A model generated the notes under the pieces. It had not been told where the DNA came from and made no database searches. It was given only the letters and a program-made list of their open reading frames with translations. This document shows, in pieces, positions 17,590 to 25,987 of a stretch of DNA of 64,000 nt. Every line of letters begins with the position of its first letter. Within the stretch, counting starts at the first letter, position 1. Origin of the DNA: Bradyrhizobium sp. CB2312 (GTDB lineage: Bacteria; Pseudomonadota; Alphaproteobacteria; Rhizobiales; Xanthobacteraceae); assembly GCF_029714425.1 (NCBI RefSeq), contig NZ_CP121668.1, positions 7,151,501 through 7,215,500 on the forward strand, in the 5' to 3' direction. A program made the translations under genes and the position numbers.

Positions 17590-18983
17590 GCCAATTGCTC
17601 CTGAAGTGATCTTGGCTGTTCGAGCGGACGGAGCGCCGACCAGTCCGGATGGACCGACGTCGCAAAGCCCGTTGCATGAAGCGATCCCGTCAGGAGATCG
17701 CCGTCGTGAATCTTGAGCCGAATGCCGTGCCCGGCATCGGCATAGAGATCGGGATGCGCAGCGGCGAAGGCTTGCGCTTCGGCGGCGGGCGTCTCGCCAA
17801 AGCCGTCGACATAATGATGGCCGTTGCGCTCGGCATGGCTCACGCCAATGAAGGCACCGAGCGCGAGGTCCTGCTGCACGGCAAGGCCGGCCTGGCAGGT
17901 CAGGTCTTCGCCGGTGACGAAGAACCGCGCCCCACCCGCACTCCATTTCGCCGCGCGCGTCGCATTGACGATGGACTTGTAGAGCCCTTTGCAGGACTTT
18001 GAGGAGATGCCGCAATAGCCCAGCGCACGCGCCGCCGGGAAGGCATCGTAGGAATCGTCAGCCTCGTCGATGATGAAGCCGTATGCGGCGAGCGACCCCA
18101 ACGGCGATTGCCGCGTGATGTCGCGCGGCATCGGCTGTTCGACATAGAGCAGGTGCGACGCGATCGGCCGCAATGCGGAATCACGATCGAGCCGGTCCAT
18201 CAGCGCCCGCAGCGCAGCCAGGTCAGCGTATTGCTCGTTGGCGTCCAGCGTCACCTTGTATCCGCGCCCGGGCGTATCGAGTTCCGTGCCGATCCGCGCC
18301 AGCCGCGCCGCATCGGCCGCGGGATCGCCCGACAGCTTCAGCTTGAAATAACTCGCACCGGCATTCCCATGTGCGTCGGCGACACCGCCCGGGCCTTCGA
18401 CGGTATCGTCGAGGCCGACGGTATGCCTGACGGCAACGCGCGGCAGCGGCTTGCGGCCGGCAAGGAACGTCGTGATATCCGCGTCCTTCAGGTCAGGCGA
18501 AAGCCGCGCATCGATGCCGGCGATGTTGCCGGCCATCCCGTCGAAGACGCTGGTCTCGGACGCACGCAAGAGCGCATCGAGAATCGCCTTGTCGATCTCG
18601 GCGGGACCATAAGCCGCGGCAAGTGGCGGAATGTTCTCTTTCGCGCACGCCGCAACCTGGGCACCGATGCACGAGGCATGCAGGCCGAACGCCGTCTGGA
18701 AACCGGTTTGCGCCAGATAAAGATCACGCGCGATCTGAAGCGATCTGCGCAAGCCGTCGACCGTCTGCGCCGGCGACCGCTCCGGCCGCTTGTCGAACCA
18801 CTTTGGCACCAGCAGCTCGGCGCTGGCGCCGACCGCGACGCCCCTGCCCTCGACTTCGATCTCGGCCCGCACGAACAGCTGCGGCGTCGCGTTGATGGTA
18901 ACAGCGCCAAAGCGGAACGGCCGCGCGAACTGCACGGGACGTTCGAAGAAGGCGATCTCTCGCAGCTTCAGGCGCGGCGACAT
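17586..18983 (-). CDS. Enolase-superfamily protein (mandelate racemase/muconate lactonizing-like)
   Basis: A 465-residue enolase-superfamily member, longer than the usual 360-400. In the barrel domain the expected residues line up as KLKL (214-217), DAN (247-249), VEQP with Glu282, DEADD (306-310) and a late SSKSCKG block with candidate Lys329/332, compatible with abstraction of a proton alpha to a carboxylate. The start at 18983 was chosen over an upstream GTG that falls inside a dispersed repeat; the ribosome binding site is weak. It overlaps the Gfo/Idh gene by four bases. Acid-sugar dehydratase or epimerase activity is inferred. Confidence 0.85.
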   Translation of the reverse strand: MSPRLKLREIAFFERPVQFARPFRFGAVTINATPQLFVRAEIEVEGRGVAVGASAELLVPKWFDKRPERSPAQTVDGLRRSLQIARDLYLAQTGFQTAFGLHASCIGAQVAACAKENIPPLAAAYGPAEIDKAILDALLRASETSVFDGMAGNIAGIDARLSPDLKDADITTFLAGRKPLPRVAVRHTVGLDDTVEGPGGVADAHGNAGASYFKLKLSGDPAADAARLARIGTELDTPGRGYKVTLDANEQYADLAALRALMDRLDRDSALRPIASHLLYVEQPMPRDITRQSPLGSLAAYGFIIDEADDSYDAFPAARALGYCGISSKSCKGLYKSIVNATRAAKWSAGGARFFVTGEDLTCQAGLAVQQDLALGAFIGVSHAERNGHHYVDGFGETPAAEAQAFAAAHPDLYADAGHGIRLKIHDGDLLTGSLHATGFATSVHPDWSALRPLEQPRSLQEQLA

Positions 18984-19022
18984 GGTGCTACTGGGCCCCA
19001 GAAATCTGGCGGCAGGGACGGT

Positions 19023-19155
19023 CACCTCTCCCGCTTGCGGGAGAGGTCGTCGCGCGAAGCGCGGCGGGTGAGGGTTTTCTCCTCTGGGGGGTTCTCGCGA
19101 GTGGAGACACCCTCTCCCCAGCCCTCCCCCGCAGGCGGGGGAGGGAGCGCACCGG
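19023..19155. repeat. Inverted-repeat intergenic element (CTCTCCC type)
   Basis: It contains CCTCTCCCGCTTGCGGGAGAGG, a near-perfect hairpin, and further right CCCTCCCCCGC paired with GCGGGGGAGGG. Similar sequence is at 49782-49921. It separates the ABC transporter genes from the enzyme genes. Confidence 0.75.
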
Positions 19156-19189
19156 CTCCATGGTTGCAGCGAGACTCAATCCCATCGCC

Positions 19190-20035
19190 CTAATCCAACG
19201 CCCCCTGCGAGAAGAAATGCTTGCGGATGCGTTGCACGAGCTCGGTGAAGACGGGGTCGGCCATCACGTCGAGCGAGCGCGGGCGCGGCAGTGGCACGTC
19301 GTAGATCGCGGCGACTGCGCCGGGGCGCTCGGTCATGACCAGCACGCGGTCGGCGAGGAACACGGCTTCCGGAATCGAATGCGTGATCAGCAGCACCGTC
19401 TTCTTGGTCTCGCGCTGGATCCGCATCAATTCGACATTCATGCGCTCGCGCGTCAGCGCGTCGAGCGCGCCGAACGGCTCGTCCATCAGCATGATCCTGG
19501 GATCGTGCACCAGTGCGCGGCAGATCGAGGCGCGCTGCTGCATGCCGCCGGAGAGCTGCCAGGGCAGCTTCTTCTCGAAGCCTTCGAGGCCGACCAGCTT
19601 CAGAAGCGACCTGGCGCGATCGAGATATTCCTGCCGCGGCAGCCGCTTCATGTCGATCGGCAGCATCACGTTGTTGAGGATGTTGCGCCAGGGCAGCAGC
19701 AGCGCGTTCTGGAAGACGATGCCGACATTGCCGTGCGGCTTCGTCACCTTTTCGCCCTCGACCAGGACCTCGCCCGTGGTCGGCGGCAGCAGGCCCGAGA
19801 TCAGCTTGAGCAGCGTGGATTTGCCGCAGCCGGAGGGACCGACCACGACGAAGAACTCGCCGTCATTGATGTGGAAGTCGAGCGGCCGCAACGACGGCAC
19901 GTCGCCGTCGCGCGTCCGGTAGGTCTTCGACACGCCTGACAGTTTGATGCCCGACGCATCGCCGGCCCGGTCGTGCACCAGTCTCAGATGCGCGGCCGGC
20001 TGCACGGCGTCACTCACGACCGTCGCTGGTTTCAC
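19190..20035 (-). CDS. ABC transporter ATP-binding protein (NitT/TauT type)
   Basis: A 281-residue ATPase that would power import with the adjacent permease and binding protein. Walker A GPSGCGKST is at about 66-74, the signature is LSGGMQQR, Walker B is RIMLMDEPFGALD, and the switch His is in LLITHS. These match the nitrate/sulfonate/taurine subfamily. The start overlaps the stop of the binding-protein gene by four bases. The C-terminal region after the switch is short, with no extra domain. Confidence 0.92.
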   Translation of the reverse strand: MKPATVVSDAVQPAAHLRLVHDRAGDASGIKLSGVSKTYRTRDGDVPSLRPLDFHINDGEFFVVVGPSGCGKSTLLKLISGLLPPTTGEVLVEGEKVTKPHGNVGIVFQNALLLPWRNILNNVMLPIDMKRLPRQEYLDRARSLLKLVGLEGFEKKLPWQLSGGMQQRASICRALVHDPRIMLMDEPFGALDALTRERMNVELMRIQRETKKTVLLITHSIPEAVFLADRVLVMTERPGAVAAIYDVPLPRPRSLDVMADPVFTELVQRIRKHFFSQGALD

Positions 20036-21024
20036 GAGCCACTCTTCGGCAGATAGTCGTTGGTGTAGAAGGCCTTCGGGTTCTCCTTGGCCTTGGCGTC
20101 GAGGCCGCCATATTCGACGATCAGGTTGACCGAGTCGGTCATGTTCTGATCGGTGACCTGGAACGGCCGCTTGCTCTTGGTTTCCGCGGTCCGGTAGAGC
20201 GGAATGGTCAGCTCAAAACCCTGCGTCAGCGTATCGATCTTGCCGCCCTTGGGGTTGGCATCGAGGATCGACTGCGCCGCCGCCTTCGGCTCCTTCTCGG
20301 CGGCTTCGACCGCCTTGGTCGTCGCCGACATGAAGCGGCGGACGAGATCGGCATTGGCCTTCACATAGTCGGAGTTGGCGATGATACCGGAGGAGACCAT
20401 GTTGATGCCGTAGTCGGCGAACTTGATCGGGAACACGTCCTTGCCGGTCGCGTCCTTGATCTTCATCGACTGGTCCATGACGTAGCCGAGCAAGAGGTCA
20501 GCCTGGCCGTTGATGACGGCGTTGAGCTTGGTCTGGCCGTCGCCGGCGACGGTCTTGAAATCGCTTTCCTTGAGGCCAGTCTTCTTCAGGAACAGCGGCC
20601 AGATCTGGGTCATGGAGTCCGCCGGCGTGATCGCCACCGTCTTGCCCTTGATGTCCTCGGGCTTCCTAATGTTCTTGTCGGCGAAACCCATGGCGGACAT
20701 CGGCGAGGTCTGGAGCAGCACGCCGGTCGCGACCACGGGCGCACCCTTGATCGCGGCGCGCATCATGGTGGGGACGTCGACATAGCCGAAGTCAGCGGTC
20801 TTGGCGGCGACGGCCTGCGTGGTCGCAGCCGAGCCGCGGCCTTCCTGGATCTCGAGGTCGATGCCCTCGGCGGCATAGATGCCCTTGGCCTTGCCGTAAT
20901 AGAACGGCGCGTGCTCGCCATAGACGTACCAGTTGAGCATCAGCACGACCTTGTCGGCCGCCTGCGCCGGCGCAACCGCAAGCGCCATCAGCGCCACCGA
21001 GACAGCCCCAATCCACCGCTTCAT
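20032..21024 (-). CDS. ABC transporter substrate-binding protein (NMT1/THI5-like)
   Basis: A 330-residue periplasmic binding protein. The ATG at 21024 is favoured because GGGAGAG precedes it; a GTG two codons earlier is possible. The signal peptide runs to about residue 22 and ends APAQAA. The mature protein begins KVVLMLNWYVYGEHAPFYYGKAKGIYAAEGIDLEI, typical of NMT1 proteins that bind thiamine pyrimidine precursors, taurine, riboflavin-like or aromatic compounds. It stands between the permease and ATPase genes. The ligand cannot be predicted from the motif alone, but the downstream enzymes suggest a carbon source. Confidence 0.9.
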   Translation of the reverse strand: MKRWIGAVSVALMALAVAPAQAADKVVLMLNWYVYGEHAPFYYGKAKGIYAAEGIDLEIQEGRGSAATTQAVAAKTADFGYVDVPTMMRAAIKGAPVVATGVLLQTSPMSAMGFADKNIRKPEDIKGKTVAITPADSMTQIWPLFLKKTGLKESDFKTVAGDGQTKLNAVINGQADLLLGYVMDQSMKIKDATGKDVFPIKFADYGINMVSSGIIANSDYVKANADLVRRFMSATTKAVEAAEKEPKAAAQSILDANPKGGKIDTLTQGFELTIPLYRTAETKSKRPFQVTDQNMTDSVNLIVEYGGLDAKAKENPKAFYTNDYLPKSGS

Positions 21025-21079
21025 CGTCACTCTCCCTGTCGTTGTTGTTTCGGCCGTTGGTGGCCGTTCGTTGCTGAAA

Positions 21080-21889
21080 TTAAGATGCGAAGATCACGTC
21101 CTCGCGCTGGCTGACATGCCAGGGAATGACCAGCTTCTCGATACGGTCCACGACCCAGAACAGGATCACGCCGAGCAACGCCAGGATGACGAGCGCTGCG
21201 AACATCGTCGGCAGGTCGAAGGTGCCGATCGAGCGCTGCATGACGTAGCCGATGCCGGAATTGGAGCCGACGAACTCGCCGACGACGGCGCCGACCACGG
21301 CCAGCGTCACCGAGACTTTGAGGCCGGAGAAGATCGCCGGCAGCGCATGCGGCAGGTTCACCGCACGGAACACCTGGAAACGGCTGCCCTGCATGGCGCG
21401 GGCGAGATCGACCATGTCAGGATCGACCGACTTGAAACCCTGCACGGCCGAGACGACCACCGGGAAGAAGCCGAGCAAGAAGGCCGAGATCACCTTCGGC
21501 AGGATGCCGAAGCCGAACCAGACCACGAACAAGGGCGCAATCGCGATCTTCGGCACGGACTGGGAGAACACCAGCAGCGGATAGACGTAGCTCTCCACCG
21601 TCTTAGATCCCGCAATCAGCATCGCCACGGGGATGCCGAACAGCGCGGAAAGCACGAAACCCCAGATGGTCGCGTAAGTGGTTGGCCAGGACTGGCGCAG
21701 CAGTTCCGGCCAGTCGCTGCGCAGCACGGCGACCACGTCGGCCGGCGCCGGGATCTGATAGGCAGGGATCTTGAACAGCCGGATCGAAAGGTCCCAGGCG
21801 ACGACGATGAACACCAGGAACAACAGCGGCCGCACCCAGGCCGCATTCAGCATCTTGGACACCGCACCCTGCGGCTTCACTTCAGCCAC
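21080..21889 (-). CDS. ABC transporter permease (BPD inner-membrane type)
   Basis: A 269-residue inner-membrane protein with about six hydrophobic helices and the permease signature region LTLAVVGAVVGEFVGSNSGIG preceded by NLPHALPAIFSGLKVS, the EAA-loop equivalent contacting the ATPase. The GTG start at 21889 has GGAGTGAG upstream. It is the first gene of the ABC operon, followed 55 bp later by the binding protein. A TetR gene lies upstream on the same strand with a repeat between. Confidence 0.92.
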   Translation of the reverse strand: MAEVKPQGAVSKMLNAAWVRPLLFLVFIVVAWDLSIRLFKIPAYQIPAPADVVAVLRSDWPELLRQSWPTTYATIWGFVLSALFGIPVAMLIAGSKTVESYVYPLLVFSQSVPKIAIAPLFVVWFGFGILPKVISAFLLGFFPVVVSAVQGFKSVDPDMVDLARAMQGSRFQVFRAVNLPHALPAIFSGLKVSVTLAVVGAVVGEFVGSNSGIGYVMQRSIGTFDLPTMFAALVILALLGVILFWVVDRIEKLVIPWHVSQREDVIFAS

Positions 21890-22051
21890 GTCTCACTCCC
21901 GGCATTCTTCTTCGTTCGGGCGAGAAATTAACCCGTTGGATAAATACTGTCCAGAGGATTCCCTGTGACGTTTTGTGCCGGGGTTCCGGAAGGTGAAACG
22001 TAACAGGTGGCCGAAGGCCGCATGGCAGGATGGTCGCGCCCCATCCTCGAT

Positions 22052-22152
22052 GTCATTCCCCGCGAAAGCGGGGAATCCAGTACGCCGCGGCTTCTCCGTA
22101 CCCACCGGCGGTCTCTGGAATACTGGATCGCCCGATCAAGTCGGGCGATGAC
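22052..22152. repeat. Dispersed palindromic intergenic element
   Basis: GTCATTCCCCGCGAAAGCGGGGAATCCAGTA-type sequence: CATTCCCCGC pairs with GCGGGGAAT, and CGCCCGAT pairs with ATCGGGCG at the right side. It lies between the TetR and permease genes. Confidence 0.7.
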
Positions 22153-22166
22153 AGCGGAGAGTTTGG

Positions 22167-22919
22167 TTACACCGTCTGCGCCACCGCGCTGCGCGACTTC
22201 GGCGCCTTCGCAATCTCGAACAGCGCGGCCGACTGGCCCGTCAGCGCGGCGAGCACCAGGCCGACCATGTGCAAAAGCCGCTCGTCCTTGGCGTCCTTGG
22301 CGAGCAGGTCGCGGCCGAAGATCACGCTGAGCGTGGCCGAGTTGGAGAGGTAGAAGAAGCAGAGGCCCGCGATCGAGATGTAGAGCTGCACCGGATCGAC
22401 CGCGACCTGGAACTCGCCGCTCTCGACGCCGCGCCGCACCACCGTGCGGATCATCTCGACGAAGGGCGAGTGCATCGACTTGACCTTGGTCGATTTCTTC
22501 AGGTGCTTGGCGCGCGCGAGATTCTCGGTCTGGAGCAGCGACAGGAATTCGGGATTGCGCAGGAAGTAATTCCAGGTGAACTCGATCAGCCGCCGGATCG
22601 CCTCAGGCGGATCGAGATGTTCGAGATCGAGTCCCCGCTCCTCGCTGCGGATCTTGTCGTAGGCGCCTTCGAGCACCGCCAGATAAAGCTCGTCCTTGTT
22701 GCCGACGTGGTAGTACAGCATGCGCTTGTTGGCGCCGGCCTTGGCCGCAATGCGGTCGACGCGCGCGCCGGCAAGCCCATGGGCGGAAAACTCCTGCTTG
22801 GCGGCTTCGAGAATGCGCAGCCGCATCCCCTCGGGGTCGCGCTGCCATTTCAGAGTTCGCTTTGCCTTTGTCGCCAAACCGGATGCTCGCTGGGTGGTCG
22901 TCCAGATCGCATGTATCAT
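22167..22919 (-). CDS. TetR/AcrR family transcriptional regulator
   Basis: A 250-residue repressor-type protein. The helix-turn-helix is at about 30-75: ILEAAKQEFSAHGLAGARVDRIAAKAGANKRMLYYHVGNKDELYLAVLE. The C-terminal half is the ligand-binding helical domain of the TetR_C_6-like kind. The start at 22919 is uncertain because no good ribosome binding site is seen; further upstream the frame enters a dispersed repeat, so longer starts are unlikely. It lies upstream of the ABC/enzyme series on the same strand and is the obvious candidate regulator of it. Confidence 0.88.
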   Translation of the reverse strand: MIHAIWTTTQRASGLATKAKRTLKWQRDPEGMRLRILEAAKQEFSAHGLAGARVDRIAAKAGANKRMLYYHVGNKDELYLAVLEGAYDKIRSEERGLDLEHLDPPEAIRRLIEFTWNYFLRNPEFLSLLQTENLARAKHLKKSTKVKSMHSPFVEMIRTVVRRGVESGEFQVAVDPVQLYISIAGLCFFYLSNSATLSVIFGRDLLAKDAKDERLLHMVGLVLAALTGQSAALFEIAKAPKSRSAVAQTV

Positions 22920-22962
22920 GCGCGCGAACGTTTGAGAACGATCTCGTGCCCAGGAGGCGGTT

Positions 22963-23058
22963 TCGTAGGGTGGGCAAAGGCGCACTTGCGCCGTGCCCAC
23001 GTCTTCCCATCAAATAGGCAAGACGTGGGCACGCTTCGCTTCGCTTTGCCCACCCTAC
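22963..23058. repeat. GTAGGGTGGGCAAAG repeat, copy B1
   Basis: The element starts GTAGGGTGGGCAAAGGCG and ends with the inverted CTTTGCCCACCCTAC, so both ends pair. A second copy is at 39137-39223. It lies upstream of the TetR gene. Confidence 0.85.
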
Positions 23059-23089
23059 GGGACTCTTCGAACGGAGAAAGCGGCGCGCC

Positions 23090-23938
23090 TCACTCCACCG
23101 GCTTCGGCGAGCGCTCCAGCAGCACGGTCTGGATGCCGCAGGTGCCGCTGCGCACCGTCATGATCCGCGTGCCGGGCTTGCGGCCGTTGCGGACCTCGCT
23201 GACGTCAAGGCCGGCGGCGATCAGGCGGGCGCGGGTGGCGTCGATGTCGGCGACGCGCCAGCTCAGACCCCAGAGACGGTCGTGCTGTAAATCGCCGCCC
23301 GCCACGGGGCGGCGCACCACCTCGACGATGAGATCGCCGCAGCGGAAGAACATCAGCTGGCCCCAGTCGTGGTGCGAGCGATCGAGCGCGAGATCGAGCC
23401 CGAGCCGCGCGCCGTAGAGCGCGGCGGCGCGATCGGAATCCTCGGTGGTGATCACGACATGGTCGAGCCCGTCGATCGGCGCGAAGTCCGTCGCAACCGA
23501 TTTCGGCCGCTCCTCGGCAAGCTCGAGGAAGAACATGCGCACCCCGCGCGTGAGCTCGGTCGCCGCGCGCGCGCGCTTCCAGTGCAGGACGGCGCCTGAC
23601 GCCTCGTCGCTGCTCTCGACCTCGGCGACGGGATCGGGCCTGAGCGCCACACGCTCCAGCCGCCGGTGCGTCTTGCCCATGTCTGCGACACGGAAGCAAA
23701 GGCTGGCGAGCACGCCTTCATGGTCGTCGAGCAGCGCACGCATCCGGTCGGCGGTCGCCGTGAAGCCGCTCGGCGCCATCAATTCGATGGTCATGTTCTC
23801 GAGGGTGAACAGCACCCGGTCGGCGCCCTCGCCGGAATTCTGCCAGGCCGGCGCGCGTCCGAGGAGCGTCTGATAGGCCGCCTTGGCCGCGCCGATGTCC
23901 CTGACCAGAGCGACGACGTGATCGAGGCCGGTGATCAT
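23090..23938 (-). CDS. VOC family protein (two glyoxalase-like domains)
   Basis: A 282-residue protein with two vicinal-oxygen-chelate modules: GLDHVVALVRDIGAAKAAYQTLLG at the N-terminus (Glyoxalase_3-like) and GLDHVVITTEDSDRAAALYGARLGL around residue 155. A GGGGG site lies just before the ATG. VOC enzymes include dioxygenases, isomerases and glyoxalases, usually metal-dependent; His and Glu candidates occur in both modules (LDHVV, VRSGTCGIQTVLLE). The gene stands alone, divergent from the PfkB kinase pair. No more specific function is claimed. Confidence 0.82.
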   Translation of the reverse strand: MITGLDHVVALVRDIGAAKAAYQTLLGRAPAWQNSGEGADRVLFTLENMTIELMAPSGFTATADRMRALLDDHEGVLASLCFRVADMGKTHRRLERVALRPDPVAEVESSDEASGAVLHWKRARAATELTRGVRMFFLELAEERPKSVATDFAPIDGLDHVVITTEDSDRAAALYGARLGLDLALDRSHHDWGQLMFFRCGDLIVEVVRRPVAGGDLQHDRLWGLSWRVADIDATRARLIAAGLDVSEVRNGRKPGTRIMTVRSGTCGIQTVLLERSPKPVE

Positions 23939-24161
23939 ATGTCCCCCTTTTGATCGACCTGGAATTGAACGACCTGGAACCGCGCGCCGAAAAGACGGCG
24001 TTTGTCCGGGCTTGGCATGGGCCTGACATGGTCGTATTCCGGCACCATGCCGACCTCAAGCGCCTCGGGGCGGTTTTGCGAATAATTTCAGCGTCCCAGA
24101 CGCGGAACCGGTGCTAGAGTAAGTGCGCCGGCCGGGACCACAAGCGCATCACGGACAAGCA

Positions 24162-25055
24162 ATGCAGGCTCTCTTCATCGGACAGACCTATATCGACGTC
24201 GTCTTCATCACCGACCACATGCCGACCGGCGACGAAAAGCACGTGGCCAAGGACTACGCGGTCTCCTTCGGCGGCAACGCGGTGACGGCGGCGTTCTGCT
24301 GCGCCAAGCTCGGCATCGTGCCCGACCTGATCGCGACCGCGGCCAATGACTGGCTGGGGCGCATGTTCCAGGACATGTGCGCGAAATACGCGATCTCGCT
24401 GCACGGGCGGAAGGTGAATCAGTCCTCGCTGTCCTTCATCATGCCCAAGGACGGCAAGCGCGCCATCGTCCGCTGCCGCGACGACGAGCACATCCACCCT
24501 TTTCCGATGCTCAATCTCGGCGGCTGCCGCGCGCTGCATGTCGACGGCCATCAGCCGGACGCCGCGATCCACTACGCCAAGGTGTGCCGCGAGGCAGGCA
24601 TCCTGACTTCGCTCGACGGCGGCGGCCTGCGCACCAACACGCATGAGCTGCTGGAGTTCATCGACGTCGCGATCGTCGCTGAACGTCTCTGCGAGCAGAT
24701 GGATCTGACGCCGGAGAAGATGCTCGATTATCTCAAGAGCCGCGGCTGCAAGATCGGCGGCGTCACCATGGGTGAGAAGGGCCTGCTCTGGTACGACGAG
24801 ACCGGGACGGTTCAGGTGATGCCGGCAATGCCGATCCCGCGCGAGCGCGTGATCGACACCAACGGCGCCGGCGACGTCTTTCATGGCGCCTATGTCTATT
24901 CTTATCTGGCCCATCCGGGCAAAAGCTGGCGCGAGCATTTCGATTTTGCCCGCGCCGCCTCGACCTACAAAATCCAGCGCCTCGGCAACGAGGCCGGCCT
25001 GCCGACACTTGTCGACATCGCAAAAGTCCGGCACGAGTTCGAGGTCAGGGTCTAG
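24162..25055 (+). CDS. PfkB family sugar kinase
   Basis: A 297-residue ATP-dependent kinase of the ribokinase superfamily. It starts MQALFIGQTYIDVVFITDHMP, has the glycine-rich substrate motif SFGGNAVTAAFCCAKLG near residue 38, and the anion-hole/catalytic PfkB motif DTNGAGDVFHGAY near 232, with Asp as base. The ATG at 24162 was preferred over an earlier in-frame GTG because it matches family starts, though the ribosome binding site is weak. A ribokinase-like gene follows after 17 bp, so the two are probably co-transcribed. The substrate is unknown: a sugar, a nucleoside or a keto-acid derivative. Confidence 0.88.
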   Translation: MQALFIGQTYIDVVFITDHMPTGDEKHVAKDYAVSFGGNAVTAAFCCAKLGIVPDLIATAANDWLGRMFQDMCAKYAISLHGRKVNQSSLSFIMPKDGKRAIVRCRDDEHIHPFPMLNLGGCRALHVDGHQPDAAIHYAKVCREAGILTSLDGGGLRTNTHELLEFIDVAIVAERLCEQMDLTPEKMLDYLKSRGCKIGGVTMGEKGLLWYDETGTVQVMPAMPIPRERVIDTNGAGDVFHGAYVYSYLAHPGKSWREHFDFARAASTYKIQRLGNEAGLPTLVDIAKVRHEFEVRV

Positions 25056-25072
25056 CGTTCGCTGGGGGGAAC

Positions 25073-25987
25073 ATGGGGCGCGTCTTCGTCGCCGGCAGCA
25101 TCAACATGGATGTGGTGGCGACGGCCGATCGCCATCCACGCGTCGGCGAGACCGTCGCGGGAAAACAGGTGCTGTATTTTCCGGGCGGCAAGGGCGCGAA
25201 CCAAGCGGTCGCGGCATCGCGGCTCGGCGCCAGGACCACGCTGATCGGAAGGCTGGGACAGGATTCGTTCGGGGCCGAGCTGAGGACGTTCCTCGGCGCC
25301 CAGGGCATCGATCTCGCCTCCGTCCGCGAGGCCGACACGCACACCGGCACCGCGATCATCACCGTCGCGGCTTCCGACAACACCATCGTCGTCATTCCCG
25401 GCAGCAATGCCCTGGTCAGCGCGGACGACGTCAGCGTCGTGCCGCTGCTCAAGGGCGACGTCGCGGTCAGCCAGTTCGAGATCCCGCTGCCGACCATTGC
25501 CGCGTTCTTCCGGCGTGCGCGTAGCGCTGGTGCCACGACCTTGCTCAACCCGGCACCGGCGCAGGCGATGTCGGGGGAGCTGCTGGCGCTGGTCGACATC
25601 CTCGTGCTCAACGAGACCGAGCTCGGTTTTCTTGGGGGCACCGAGCTCTCCGACAGCGACGAGGCGGCGCGGATCATCGAAGTCGCGCGAAACCTTCGGG
25701 CGCGCGAGGACCAGACCATCTGCGTCACGCTCGGCAAGCGCGGCGTGCTCGCGCTGGCGGGCCGCGAGGAGATTGCGGTGCAGGGACGCGCAGTGAAGGC
25801 GGTCGACACGACAGGCGCCGGCGACTGTTTTGTGGGCGCGCTCGCCTCGCAACTGGCCGAAGGCGCCGCCTTGCGCGCCGCCCTCGCCTTCGCCAACGCC
25901 GCCGCCTCGATCAGCGTGCAGCGCATGGGCGCCGGGCCGTCGATGCCGACGGCCGCGGAAGTGGCGGCAGTGCTCAGCTCAGGCTGA
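25073..25987 (+). CDS. rbsK: Ribokinase (PfkB family)
   Basis: A 304-residue kinase close to ribokinase: GSINMDVVATADRHPRVGET at the N-terminus, FPGGKGANQAVAASRLGA as PfkB motif 1 (about 39-56) and DTTGAGDCFVGALA as motif 2 (about 246-259). It would phosphorylate ribose or a similar pentose at O5. GGGGGG precedes the ATG. It is the second gene of a PfkB pair and ends one base before the convergent flavoprotein gene. No ribose transporter is adjacent, so the symbol is by similarity only. Confidence 0.8.
   Translation: MGRVFVAGSINMDVVATADRHPRVGETVAGKQVLYFPGGKGANQAVAASRLGARTTLIGRLGQDSFGAELRTFLGAQGIDLASVREADTHTGTAIITVAASDNTIVVIPGSNALVSADDVSVVPLLKGDVAVSQFEIPLPTIAAFFRRARSAGATTLLNPAPAQAMSGELLALVDILVLNETELGFLGGTELSDSDEAARIIEVARNLRAREDQTICVTLGKRGVLALAGREEIAVQGRAVKAVDTTGAGDCFVGALASQLAEGAALRAALAFANAAASISVQRMGAGPSMPTAAEVAAVLSSG

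Noticed and set aside
16405..17604. 399-codon frame opposite the Gfo/Idh gene
   Set aside because: The opposite strand holds the Rossmann and EKP motifs; this translation is Asp/Arg/Leu-biased as expected from antisense.
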